Notes: generated from the sequence alone by a model not told the origin. A DNA stretch of 8,469 bases from Bacillota bacterium (GCA_012799115.1 JAAZLY010000197.1:1-8469); one strand, 5' to 3'; shown: positions 1 to 7,286, counted from the stretch's first letter. A program made the numbers and translations.

Positions 1-191
1 ATCAGCCAGTTCAATATGGTCGTGAACACCATAACGAGAGCTACTGCTTTTCCCAGGCCCGATGCCGTCTTATACTCTGATGAAACCGAGATGAACGAAC
101 ACATTCCCAGGAAGTTGGACAGTACCATATTGCTACTAAAGATCGAAGCAAGAAAGATCACGAGAGGACTTATCGCTGGTGCACTACCCAC
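1..191 (-). CDS. nqrE: NqrE/RnfA-family membrane subunit, 5' part only
   Basis: This is an integral membrane subunit of the NQR/RNF redox-driven ion pump. In this family it pairs with NqrD/RnfE, and conserved cysteines of the two proteins hold an intramembrane iron-sulfur cluster. The GTG start at 191 follows a GGAGGT site by seven bases and overlaps the end of nqrD by eight bases, so translation is probably coupled. The first 63 codons are visible and the rest lies beyond the window edge. They show a hydrophobic first helix, then NMVLSNFLGMC with the conserved cysteine at residue 31, then KTASGLGKAV. The FLGMC-F form resembles Na+-NQR NqrE more than Rnf RnfA, which usually reads FLGLCPF. This comparison is from memory. 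Family membership is near certain; the NQR versus RNF label is less so. Confidence 0.88.
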   Translation of the reverse strand, partial: MGSAPAISPLVIFLASIFSSNMVLSNFLGMCSFISVSSEYKTASGLGKAVALVMVFTTILNWL

Positions 192-810
192 GTTTTCCAC
201 CTCCAGAAGCTTGTTTACGAGCCATTATGTTATTGACAATCCAAATCATCACCCCAATGATAAAGAACGCTGCAGGGGGCATGACCATAATCGTCCAAGT
301 TTGAAACCCGACAAAGTTGACATCGATCCCAAAGAACGTTCCGAATCCCAGGAATTCTCGGATTACGGCAATAATCACCAACACAATTGTGTAGCCAAGC
401 CCGGCGAAGACTCCATCAAAGAATGACTCAACGGGCGGATTCATCTGGGCAAAGGCCTCGGCCCTTCCCATGATAATGCAGTTGGTGATAATCAACCCAA
501 TGTAAGGTCCAAGGGCCCTGCTAATATCAGGCAGAACGGCCTTAAGAATGATGTCAAAGAGGATTACCCAGGAGGCAATAATCAACGTTTGTACAATCAT
601 TCTTACTCGGTGCGGAATATACTCCCGCAACAGGGAAATTGTGAAACTCGAAAGTGCCACGGAGAAAATCAGACCTCCACCCATGACGAGGGAGTTGGAA
701 ACCAGGTTGGTGACTGCAAGGAGAGAGCAGATTCCTAGAATCTGACGCAAGACCTGGTTCTCTTCCCAGACATTTCGTCTGAAAAGGGCTTTAATCGCTC
801 CTTTTTTCAT
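184..810 (-). CDS. nqrD: NqrD/RnfE-family membrane subunit
   Basis: This 208-residue, highly hydrophobic protein is a membrane subunit of the NQR/RNF complex and has the usual family length. About six membrane segments lie between residues 25 and 195. Two conserved cysteines are present, Cys28 in LGICSLLAVTN and Cys111 in GLIITNCIIMGRAEAFA. In known structures these positions, with the NqrE cysteines, hold the membrane iron-sulfur cluster. The motif at 105-121, the segment HRVRMIVQTLIIAS (67-80) and the ending PPAAFFIIGVMIW (178-190) match Vibrio NqrD as I recall it. They match better than Rnf RnfE, which typically has PLIV-NCI--GRAEAFA. The ATG start overlaps the nqrC stop as ATGA, with GGAGG about ten bases upstream. 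The gene ends inside the start of nqrE. Confidence 0.93.
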   Translation of the reverse strand: MKKGAIKALFRRNVWEENQVLRQILGICSLLAVTNLVSNSLVMGGGLIFSVALSSFTISLLREYIPHRVRMIVQTLIIASWVILFDIILKAVLPDISRALGPYIGLIITNCIIMGRAEAFAQMNPPVESFFDGVFAGLGYTIVLVIIAVIREFLGFGTFFGIDVNFVGFQTWTIMVMPPAAFFIIGVMIWIVNNIMARKQASGGGKRG

Positions 811-1388
811 CGTGCCAGCACCTCCTTGTGGGTCATCAAATCAGAAACGGTGTCATTTAGGATGTTAAGAACTGCATTGGAGCTACTCGTTGCACCAGTG
901 ATCGCATCAAGACCATCGCCGTAGGCAATTGCCTCGCCTGGAACCAGAGGTACTCCCGCGAACTGCTCTTTGAACCAATCCTCATCAATCCTGCCACCAA
1001 GCCCCGGAGTCTCGTTTTGCTCGATAAACTCCATACCCAGCAGGCGATCAAGCGAGGCTGATACCCCGATATACCCCCGAATGGAGCCCCACAGACCTTG
1101 GCCATCTAAGGGATAGGCATAGCCCAACACATCGCCATTGGCATCATACGAGGCATAAATCTGCAAATCACCCGCTAGAGCCGGCTGCAACTGTTCCGAA
1201 AAAGTCGTCACCAGGTCATCGCCTGGACTAATACCAAGGACTTTGAGGATTGCATGTCGCTCTACATTCGCCTCATTTTCCGTAATAGCCGGCAAGTAGT
1301 AGGCCTGCGTGATAGCAAGCATCGTTGCAAAAACAGCCGTTAACGCAAACGTGAAGATAATAGTGTAGAGGTAACTATCCTTCTTCAT
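807..1388 (-). CDS. nqrC: NqrC/RnfG-family subunit with covalent FMN site
   Basis: This subunit carries a covalently bound FMN on the outer face of the membrane and passes electrons within the pump. It is 193 residues long, shorter than the roughly 257 of Vibrio NqrC and closer to RnfG. One membrane anchor spans about residues 8-30 and the FMN-binding domain follows. The covalent flavin motif is intact at 161-170 (DAITGATSSS), with Thr167 as the predicted attachment residue. ETPGLGG at 126-132 and GQGLWG at 96-101 are conserved; the GLW form is typical of NqrC rather than RnfG. The ATG at 1388 was chosen over an in-frame ATG at 1412 because AAGGAGG sits seven bases upstream of it. The gene overlaps the 3' end of nqrB by 14 bases and the nqrD start by four. 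Confidence 0.92.
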   Translation of the reverse strand: MKKDSYLYTIIFTFALTAVFATMLAITQAYYLPAITENEANVERHAILKVLGISPGDDLVTTFSEQLQPALAGDLQIYASYDANGDVLGYAYPLDGQGLWGSIRGYIGVSASLDRLLGMEFIEQNETPGLGGRIDEDWFKEQFAGVPLVPGEAIAYGDGLDAITGATSSSNAVLNILNDTVSDLMTHKEVLAR

Positions 1389-2325
1389 GAGCCATCCTCC
1401 TTCGCTCGGCAAATTGTTTTACATGCATTTCAATCAGGGGCCCAAAGGTGTTTCCTAAGAGCACAGCAAACATAGCTCCCTCTGGGAAGTTGGAAAATGT
1501 ACGGATGCTTAGGGCAAAGAGTCCTACTAAGACACCAAAGAAAATCTGAGCGACCTTATCACGGGGAGCCGTAATCGGATCTGTGGCCATGAAAACGATG
1601 GCAAAAAGGAATCCTCCACTGAGCAGAGCTGCGAGCGGTGTAACCGGGAGCAGACCTAAGGAGGATAGGAGCACAGCCAACGCGAAAAACGCTACCGTTC
1701 CGGAGAGCATGATTCTAAGGGAGGCTGTCTTCGTGACAACTAAGTACACTCCGGCCAAAAGGATCAACACAGCACTGATCTCGCCACTCGATCCAGCGAT
1801 TTGTCCGAGAAACAGGCGAGACAACTCAATGGCGCTGTCCCGCAGGGGCGTCGCTACCGTTACCCCATCGATCGCTGCGCTATAGCGGACGAAGCCCCCA
1901 GGTAATCCTTGGAAAGGAGCGACCCAATTCATGGTCATTGCAGCCGGAAAAGAGATGAACACAAAGCACCGGCCGACTAAGGCTGGGTTAAAGACATTCC
2001 TGCCGAAACCACCAAAGACACCTTTACCAAACAGGATGCCAAAGGCGATACCCACAGCTGCAACCCATAACGGTACCGTTGCAGGTAAGACGAGCGTAAA
2101 CAACACACAACTTACGAATATCGCTTCTGGAATTTTGAAATTGGTGCCGCCCTTCATAAAACGCAGGATCGAATATTCGGTCAACACACCTGCCGCCGTC
2201 ACCACTGCCATGACGACTAACACACGTAGCCCAAATGAGTAAACAGCAAAAAGTACGATGGGAATTAAGCTAATCAAGACTCTTCGCATCATCGCTTGCT
2301 TCGAAAACAATGCTCCCAGTTGCAT
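1375..2325 (-). CDS. nqrB: NqrB/RnfD-family membrane subunit, short form
   Basis: This is the large membrane subunit of an NQR/RNF pump, thought to carry a covalent FMN and form part of the ion path. It has 316 residues, the length of RnfD, against about 412 for Vibrio NqrB, which has an extra N-terminal region. Conserved pieces are VFGGFGRNVFNPALVGR (103-119), the flavin region DGVTVATPL (153-161, candidate Thr159), ATDPITAPRD (247-256) and FPEGAMFAVLLGN (280-292). The stretch LVLPATVPLWVAAVGIAFG (78-96) resembles NqrB closely. The flavin motif reads TVAT where S/T-G-A-T is common. The ATG at 2325 has GAGGAGGAGG just upstream. It is the first gene of its cluster, although nqrA or rnfC usually comes before it. 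Family is certain; the exact complex type is open. Confidence 0.93.
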   Translation of the reverse strand: MQLGALFSKQAMMRRVLISLIPIVLFAVYSFGLRVLVVMAVVTAAGVLTEYSILRFMKGGTNFKIPEAIFVSCVLFTLVLPATVPLWVAAVGIAFGILFGKGVFGGFGRNVFNPALVGRCFVFISFPAAMTMNWVAPFQGLPGGFVRYSAAIDGVTVATPLRDSAIELSRLFLGQIAGSSGEISAVLILLAGVYLVVTKTASLRIMLSGTVAFFALAVLLSSLGLLPVTPLAALLSGGFLFAIVFMATDPITAPRDKVAQIFFGVLVGLFALSIRTFSNFPEGAMFAVLLGNTFGPLIEMHVKQFAERRRMAHEEG

Positions 2326-2345
2326 ACATCCTCCTCCTCGAAAAC

Positions 2346-2374
2346 TCGATAAAAGCTAGTTGAACTCATGTAAA
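2346..2374 (-). promoter_or_regulatory. Weak candidate promoter for the nqr cluster
   Basis: On the minus strand TTTACA (2374-2369) and TATCGA (2351-2346) are separated by 17 bases, just ahead of the nqrB ribosome binding site. The -35 box differs from consensus at one position, but the -10 box at three. The inferred 5' leader would be only about 15 bases. The sugar operon terminator upstream implies that a promoter lies somewhere between 2821 and 2326, and this is the best match I could find by eye. Confidence 0.22.
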
Positions 2375-2782
2375 GTCTATCTCCAACATTGCTTGAGTAG
2401 AACATGAACCCTAATCAAAGGCATGCACTAACAACTCGACTCCAGTCTCACCCCTATCATCACGAACTTCCCGCACACCTCATACGCGTCATTGATTTCG
2501 ACGTAATGGGAAGAAATCCTTTGCTTTCCAACAACAAATTAGCGCTTTTTCGTAATCCGCATCGGTCTTGAGAACTCTTTCACCATCTCGTCTCCCAGCG
2601 TCCGAAGCCAAAGTGGCAACCAGGTATGCGAGGACGCGCCTTAGTCGTACATACGGTCTACCTCACGCCAGGTGGAACAACTCTACCAGTTAACTAGAAT
2701 TACGGAAAGCGAAAGCAAGTGATCGTCCACATCCCTTGGACTAAAGACAGGCTTTACCACATTATTCTGACTCTTCGTATTA

Positions 2783-2805
2783 GCAAATCCCCTGAAGGGA
2801 TCTGC
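2783..2805 (-). other. Imperfect hairpin downstream of the sugar operon terminator
   Basis: GCAGATCCC and GGGATTTGC can pair as a nine-base stem with one C-A mismatch around a five-base loop. It lies about 20 bases beyond the main terminator on the minus strand and has no U-run after it. It could be a back-up termination or RNA-end structure, or chance. Confidence 0.25.
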
Positions 2806-2821
2806 AACGTGCGGTGTGCAT

Positions 2822-2851
2822 CAAAATTGCGCGGGGGTCGCCCGCGCAATT
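2822..2851 (-). terminator. Rho-independent terminator of the sugar operon
   Basis: On the minus strand, 20 bases after the melA stop codon, AATTGCGCGGG and CCCGCGCAATT form a perfect 11-base-pair stem around a five-base loop, CGACC. A short U tract (TTTT) overlaps the 3' foot of the stem. Stem strength, position after the last gene and U tract together make an intrinsic terminator very likely. The U tract is short, so some read-through towards nqrB is possible. Read on the plus strand, the hairpin has no U tract. Confidence 0.85.
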
Positions 2852-2870
2852 CACATTCTACTAAAAGGGT

Positions 2871-4166
2871 CTACTTGTATTTTGGTAGCCAATCACCATG
2901 GGCTTCGATCAGGTCATCACAGAGGGCGATGATTTCATCGATAGAAAGCTCTGAACTTGTATGGGGATCCAAGAGGGCTGCATGGTAGATATGTTCCTTC
3001 TTCAGAGTTACCGCTGCCTCCAGGGTCAGTAACTGCACGTTAATCTGGGTCATGTTCAGAGCAGCAAGTTGCGGCGGTAAGGCCCCTACATAGGTCGGGC
3101 TAACCCCTTGACTATCAACCAGGCATGGTACTTCCACAACTGCTTCTGGGGGCAGATTAGTAATGGAACCGTTATTGAGTACATTGCCACCAATCTTGTA
3201 GGGCACATTGGTCTCCATAGCTTCCATAATGTACGAACCGTACTCATTGGTTCGTTCATGGGTGAGTTCGGGGTTTTCCACCAACTTATCCCGCCAATAA
3301 TTCCATTGTTTGATCTGCTCCTCACAGCGCCTGATGTACTCATCCAGAGGAATGTTGAACCTTTCAATCAGTTCAGGATACTTACTCTTAATAAAATAGG
3401 GTAAGTACTCCGACAGATGCTCGCTGGATTCTGTTACATAGTAACCAAACTGCTTCATCAGTTCATAGCGAACCATATCATCATGGGGACCAGGTCGCTT
3501 AGCTGCTCTTTCTTTAATCTCTGGATAGAGATCCACTCCATTGCGGGTAATCTCCAAGAGCCACGCCATGTGATTGATGCCTGCAATGTGGTAGCGTACA
3601 TTATCCCTTGGCATATCCAAACCCCGTAGCAGATGATCGGCACAAATTTGCACGCTATGACACAGGCCGACGGTCTTAATCCCTGTATACCGAAGCATAG
3701 CCCCTGTTAAAATCGGCATGGGATTGGTGTAGTTCAAGAACCAGGCATCAGGGCAAACCTCTTCCATATCTTTGGCGAAGTCAAACATCACAGGAATGGT
3801 CCTAAGGGCCCTAAAAATCCCACCAATACCCAGAGTATCAGCAATTGTTTGCCTCAGTCCATACTTCTTGGGCACCTCAAAGTCAATGACTGTAGAAGGT
3901 TTGTAACCTCCAACTTGCACAGCGTTAATGACATAGTCTGCTCCAGCAAGTGCTTTCTTCCGATCCGTGTAGGCGACGATCTTACCGTTTTCCCCATACT
4001 TGTTGTTCAACACATTTAGCATCATCTCAGATTCGCGCAAGCGTCCAGCGTCAATGTCAAACAGAGCAAACTCGGAGTTACGCAAGGCTGGACTCAAGAT
4101 ACTATCGCCCAATACGTTCTTTGCAAATACCGTACTACCTGCACCTAGAAAAGTAATCTTCGCCAT
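2871..4166 (-). CDS. melA: Glycoside hydrolase family 4 alpha-galactosidase, MelA-like
   Basis: This is a cytoplasmic GH4 enzyme predicted to release galactose from melibiose-type alpha-galactosides. GH4 enzymes use NAD+ and a divalent metal, normally manganese, in a redox-assisted mechanism. The 431 residues match the family length. The N-terminal Rossmann motif is FLGAGSTVF (6-14). CHSVQ (169-173) carries the metal-binding cysteine and is the form seen in alpha-galactosidases. NYTNPM (145-150) and AGINHMAW (195-202, with His199) are the other active-site blocks. The C-terminal AHGDWLP matches E. coli MelA as I recall it. The ATG at 4166 was chosen because AAGGAGGGG precedes it by five bases and the protein begins with the family-typical MAKITFLGAG; a longer frame from 4298 would run far into the permease. 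It follows that permease by 17 bases and is the last gene of the operon. Activity on alpha-glucosides cannot be fully excluded. Confidence 0.93.
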   Translation of the reverse strand: MAKITFLGAGSTVFAKNVLGDSILSPALRNSEFALFDIDAGRLRESEMMLNVLNNKYGENGKIVAYTDRKKALAGADYVINAVQVGGYKPSTVIDFEVPKKYGLRQTIADTLGIGGIFRALRTIPVMFDFAKDMEEVCPDAWFLNYTNPMPILTGAMLRYTGIKTVGLCHSVQICADHLLRGLDMPRDNVRYHIAGINHMAWLLEITRNGVDLYPEIKERAAKRPGPHDDMVRYELMKQFGYYVTESSEHLSEYLPYFIKSKYPELIERFNIPLDEYIRRCEEQIKQWNYWRDKLVENPELTHERTNEYGSYIMEAMETNVPYKIGGNVLNNGSITNLPPEAVVEVPCLVDSQGVSPTYVGALPPQLAALNMTQINVQLLTLEAAVTLKKEHIYHAALLDPHTSSELSIDEIIALCDDLIEAHGDWLPKYK

Positions 4167-4183
4167 CTCTACCCCTCCTTGTA

Positions 4184-5014
4184 TTATCGATTCAGACCAG
4201 AAAACTGAATCCCCTGAATAAAGAAACGTTGTGCCAAGAACAAAATGACAATCATAGGCAGAGTAGCCATCACAACCGCCGCCATCATGGTGTTCCATTG
4301 AATCGTCCTAAACAGGCGGAATGCTGCCAGGCCAACACTCAAGACCTTCCACGTGTCAGCCTGGGTCACAATCAAGGGCCATACGAGACTGTTCCATTGC
4401 TGAACCAGGGTCATCACTGCTAGAGTGGCCAGGGCTGGTTTTGCCATGGGTAACATCACCCGTGACCAGATCACAAAGTACCCTGCCCCATCAATTTCTG
4501 CAGCCTCCTCTAAATCCCTTGGAACACCCTGCAAAAACTGGCGAATAAGGAACGTCCCAAAGGCGTTACCAAAGAAGAAGGGGATGACTAGACCGGCTAG
4601 GGAATCCACCCAACCCAACTCCAGGACTATGACATAAGTGGGAATAAGAGTCACTGTAGCGGGAATCATCATTGTCCCCAGGTAAAGGAAGAAGATGAAG
4701 TCACGCCCAGGAAACCTCAACTTGGCAAAGGCATAACCCGCCATGGAACAGGATAAGACCTGTCCTAAGGTGATCAAACCCGCCACTAAGATGGTGTTTA
4801 ACAGATAACGGCCCACATTGAAGTCTCGCAAGGAGATTGTGTAGTTTTCCCAGATCGGCTTATTGGGAATCAGAGAGAAGCCCCGAAATACTTCATCCAT
4901 GGTCTTGAGCGACGTGGAAAACTGCCAGATTAGCGGGAAGAGATACACAAAGAGAATGGCAAAGATGATGAGGTAGAAGCAAACTTCGCCTACCAAATGT
5001 AGTGGTTTTTTCAC
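4184..5014 (-). CDS. ABC sugar importer permease, MalG type (CUT1)
   Basis: This is an inner-membrane permease of a carbohydrate ABC importer, partner of the permease encoded just upstream. The 276-residue protein shows about six membrane segments. The EAA loop, LEEAAEIDGAG (168-178) followed by LPMAKP (188-193), is the cytoplasmic contact for the ATPase. Other family blocks are AGYAFAKLRFPGR (92-104), QQWNSLVWPL (205-214) and the C-terminal QGIQFSGLNR. The GTG at 5014 is preferred over an in-frame GTG at 5050. It lies eight bases after AAGGAGG, which overlaps the stop codon of the preceding permease, and it gives a start, MKKPLHL, typical of such permeases. The gene lies 13 bases after the preceding stop and 17 before melA, so all three are probably one transcript. 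Confidence 0.92.
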   Translation of the reverse strand: MKKPLHLVGEVCFYLIIFAILFVYLFPLIWQFSTSLKTMDEVFRGFSLIPNKPIWENYTISLRDFNVGRYLLNTILVAGLITLGQVLSCSMAGYAFAKLRFPGRDFIFFLYLGTMMIPATVTLIPTYVIVLELGWVDSLAGLVIPFFFGNAFGTFLIRQFLQGVPRDLEEAAEIDGAGYFVIWSRVMLPMAKPALATLAVMTLVQQWNSLVWPLIVTQADTWKVLSVGLAAFRLFRTIQWNTMMAAVVMATLPMIVILFLAQRFFIQGIQFSGLNR

Positions 5015-5027
5015 AGTATCATCCTCC

Positions 5028-5921
5028 TTAGGTAAGGTCATAGTTGACACGGCGCCCCACTACCCTAAAGAAAAAGGCTGTGGTGATACCGATAATGATA
5101 AACAACATGACCGCCATCGCACTGGCTTCACCCATCCGTAGAAATTGAAAACCCTTTTGGTAAAGGTAAAGATTGTACACTCGAGTGGCTTGACCTGGTC
5201 CACCACCTGTCATGGCATAGGGCAAATCAAAAATCTGGAATGTTCCAATGACGTTTACAATCAGATCGTAAAATAGGACGGGGCTGATGAGGGGCAAAGT
5301 GATCCGAAAGCACCTTGTCAAAGTAGAAGCTCCATCAACAATGGCTGCTTCTTCTACTTCCCGGGGGATCATCTGCAAACCCGCTAAGAAAATAATGATG
5401 TGGAAGCCAAGGAACTGCCAGATGTTGACAACGATAACGGAGATCATAGCCCAATCAGGGTGTGCCAACCAAGGAATCTTGTCGAGCCCAACCTTCACTA
5501 AGATTTCATTCAAGAGACCAAACTGCGAGTTGTAAATCCAGGTCCATGTCAAACCCACCGCCACTGCCATAGATACCCAAGGAACAATAAACAGGGTTCG
5601 AATGAGATTCTTAAATCGAATGGAACGGTTCAAGAGGATGGCAATTAACAAGGCCAACGCCGACTGAACCGGCACATTCACCAACACAAAATACAGTGTC
5701 TTTCTTACCGAGAGCTGGAATACAGGATCCTTTAGCAGATTTCGATAGTTGGAGAAGCCAACCCAAATTGGCTCATTAATTAAATCCCACTCGGTAAAAC
5801 CCAAAACGATGGCCACCGCAATGGGGATAAGTTGAAAGACGAGGAAGCCGAAAAGGTTGGGTGTAATAAAGAGATAACCTGCTATTGCTTCACGCTTACG
5901 CTTCTGGCTCATGCGCGCCAC
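5028..5921 (-). CDS. ABC sugar importer permease, MalF/UgpA type (CUT1)
   Basis: This is the first of two inner-membrane permeases of the importer. In the 297-residue protein a short basic cytoplasmic start (SQKRKREA) leads into a membrane helix beginning YLFITPNLFGF, usual for this class. About six membrane segments follow. The ATPase-contacting EAA loop reads EVEEAAIVDGAS (188-199), then ITLPLISP, and the TGGGPGQAT signature of MalF-type permeases lies near residues 238-246. Three starts are possible: TTG at 5927, GTG at 5921 and ATG at 5912. GTG at 5921 lies nine bases after GAGGGGG, the best spacing. The ribosome binding site can be sequestered by a hairpin in the 57-base gap after the binding-protein gene. 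The cargo is inferred from the neighbouring GH4 enzyme to be an alpha-galactoside. Confidence 0.92.
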   Translation of the reverse strand: MARMSQKRKREAIAGYLFITPNLFGFLVFQLIPIAVAIVLGFTEWDLINEPIWVGFSNYRNLLKDPVFQLSVRKTLYFVLVNVPVQSALALLIAILLNRSIRFKNLIRTLFIVPWVSMAVAVGLTWTWIYNSQFGLLNEILVKVGLDKIPWLAHPDWAMISVIVVNIWQFLGFHIIIFLAGLQMIPREVEEAAIVDGASTLTRCFRITLPLISPVLFYDLIVNVIGTFQIFDLPYAMTGGGPGQATRVYNLYLYQKGFQFLRMGEASAMAVMLFIIIGITTAFFFRVVGRRVNYDLT

Positions 5922-5930
5922 GGTCAAATA

Positions 5931-5967
5931 CCCCCTCTAGAAGTACAGGGGGCACCTACGTGCCCCC
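5931..5967 (-). promoter_or_regulatory. Intercistronic hairpin able to refold onto the permease SD
   Basis: Just after the binding-protein stop codon, GGGGGCAC (5967-5960) and GTGCCCCC (5955-5948) form a perfect eight-base-pair stem around a four-base loop, GTAG. There is no U run, so it is unlikely to be a simple terminator. The 3' arm plus one base, CCCCCT (5952-5947), is also complementary to AGGGGG (5936-5931), the ribosome binding site of the next gene, across a ten-base loop. The two pairings exclude each other. A stable hairpin behind a binding-protein gene often protects upstream mRNA and lowers downstream permease output. The pairings are visible; the regulatory role is inferred. Confidence 0.6.
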
Positions 5968-5978
5968 GACATCAACTC

Positions 5979-7286
5979 TTACTGAAGCAAGTGGCCTACT
6001 TGCATCTCGATATTTGCTACTGTGGTCTCGGCATCCACAAAGCCCTGCAGCATCATATCCAGTTCACGTTGGATAATATCGAAGATCTCATTCCAGTTTA
6101 CGTGCATCGGCCAGGTACCTGTATTCTCTGCCATGTCGTTGTACACAGCGACGTTCTCTGGGTCACGCCCTGCGTAGGCTTCTAAGAACGTAGGAACAAG
6201 CTCGCCGATGGCTGGAAATACGCAACCATATTCAGCAACGATCTTCTGCGACTCATAACCCTCGAGCCACTCCAACAAGCGCCAAGCTTCTTCTTGATGT
6301 GGCGTTTGGGCATAGATGTTGTGGGCGAGGCCGTTGAAGGCACTATAACGTCCGGCAGGACCCCAAGGCATTCCCACTACGTCCCAGGAGAAAGCCTCGA
6401 TGGAACGCCCAGCAGTAAGCATCCAGGAACCTGCAGGAACCATGGCAAACCGTCCTGCTGTGAACAGATCCCATGGACTACCGCCCGCTACTGTAGCCTC
6501 AGGAGGTGGCGCTACATGATACTTGTTCACCAAGTCGGACCAGAACTGCAATACCTCAATGCATTCAGGTTCGTTCATCACTAGTTTCGAGCCATAGGGC
6601 TTATCCAGTACGCCTGTTCCACCATTCATCCACACAAAGTTCAGCCATCCAGCCTGCATATTCGCTCCACCAATGTCCCCGAGACCGTATTGGACAACCT
6701 TCTTTGGATCAAAGTTTGGATCCAAAGCGTTGCGGCCTTGATCATCTAAGGTTAGGAGCTGTAATGTACGAACAAACTCGCCCCCATCCTGTGGGTTCCA
6801 AGTCCAGTCGTCACTGGGATAGGGAACACCTGCAGCGTCAAACAGATCCTTGTTATAGAAGAAGGCAATGGTATCCCAATCCTTTGCCAAACCATATTGG
6901 GCTCCTTCATAACTCCAAAAATCAAGTAGACTCTGATAGTAAATCGATGTGTCGATGTTATCACGCTCAATCAGAGGTTGGAGATCTAGGAGTGCCCCTC
7001 TGGCAACAAATGCTGAGAAGTAGGCTGCGTGGCCCCAAAAGACGTCTGGCAAGTTGCGGGCAGCCATCCCCGTAGTCAGCTTTGTCCAGTAGTCGTTCCA
7101 TTCGGCTAGTTCCATGACAACCTCAATGTCTGGATTGAGTCGCATGAACTCGTCAATGGAAGCTGCATAGGCTTCTTGCTGATTTTGATCCCAAAACATA
7201 TAGCGTAGTGTCACTTTTTGTGCACCGGCAGTCCCACTCGCCACGACTAGTGCCAGCAGAACAAGCAAAACAATACTCTTCCTCAC
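5979..7286 (-). CDS. ABC sugar-binding protein, extracytoplasmic (CUT1)
   Basis: This solute-binding protein captures sugar outside the inner membrane and delivers it to the two permeases. It has 435 residues, typical of family 1 extracellular binding proteins. The signal peptide is a basic MRKS followed by a leucine/valine core, with likely cleavage after AGA at residue 22. There is no lipobox cysteine, so the mature protein would be soluble rather than lipid-anchored. The mature part opens VTLRYMFWDQNQ and includes LPDVFWGHAAYFSAF and YGLAKDWDTIAFFYNKDLF, blocks usual for this family. The GTG at 7286 was chosen because AAAGGGGG lies seven bases upstream and the signal peptide then begins cleanly. 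A longer frame from TTG at 7349 would add 21 residues, largely polar and charged. The ligand is inferred from the GH4 gene in the operon. Confidence 0.92.
   Translation of the reverse strand: MRKSIVLLVLLALVVASGTAGAQKVTLRYMFWDQNQQEAYAASIDEFMRLNPDIEVVMELAEWNDYWTKLTTGMAARNLPDVFWGHAAYFSAFVARGALLDLQPLIERDNIDTSIYYQSLLDFWSYEGAQYGLAKDWDTIAFFYNKDLFDAAGVPYPSDDWTWNPQDGGEFVRTLQLLTLDDQGRNALDPNFDPKKVVQYGLGDIGGANMQAGWLNFVWMNGGTGVLDKPYGSKLVMNEPECIEVLQFWSDLVNKYHVAPPPEATVAGGSPWDLFTAGRFAMVPAGSWMLTAGRSIEAFSWDVVGMPWGPAGRYSAFNGLAHNIYAQTPHQEEAWRLLEWLEGYESQKIVAEYGCVFPAIGELVPTFLEAYAGRDPENVAVYNDMAENTGTWPMHVNWNEIFDIIQRELDMMLQGFVDAETTVANIEMQVGHLLQ

Larger units (their letters stand above)
2326..2821. other. Long intergenic region without a convincing gene
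   Basis: About 500 bases separate the sugar operon terminator from nqrB. All reading frames are short or lack a start with a good ribosome binding site. The longest minus-strand open stretch (roughly 2670 to 2490, about 57 codons) opens right after a stop codon, has no ATG and matches no family I recognise. I saw no tRNA, riboswitch core, terminal inverted repeats or direct-repeat array. It probably holds the promoter and any control sites of the nqr cluster, and may contain decayed sequence. Confidence 0.5.

Noticed and set aside
2342..2439. AACTCGA occurring twice ahead of nqrB and once before the LacI-family gene
   Set aside because: A seven-base match with no palindromic form and no fixed spacing; expected by chance.
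2535..2590. Tiny minus-strand frame MVKEFSRPMRITKKR after a GGGAG site
   Set aside because: Fifteen codons with no known leader-peptide logic. I cannot separate it from chance.
2490..2670. Minus-strand open stretch of about 57 codons in the intergenic gap
   Set aside because: It opens directly after a stop codon, has no ATG or well-spaced ribosome binding site, and matches no family I know. The length is compatible with chance.
2660..2700. tRNA D-arm-like string (AACTGGTAGAG) on the minus strand
   Set aside because: No matching acceptor stem, anticodon arm or T-arm motif could be placed around it.
2719..2988. Plus-strand open frame of 89 codons
   Set aside because: Its 3' third runs antisense through the end of melA and across the terminator hairpin. 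It has no clear ribosome binding site and no recognisable family motif.
6506..7075. Plus-strand open frame of 189 codons
   Set aside because: It lies wholly antisense to the binding-protein gene, and its composition looks like a shadow of that gene's codons.
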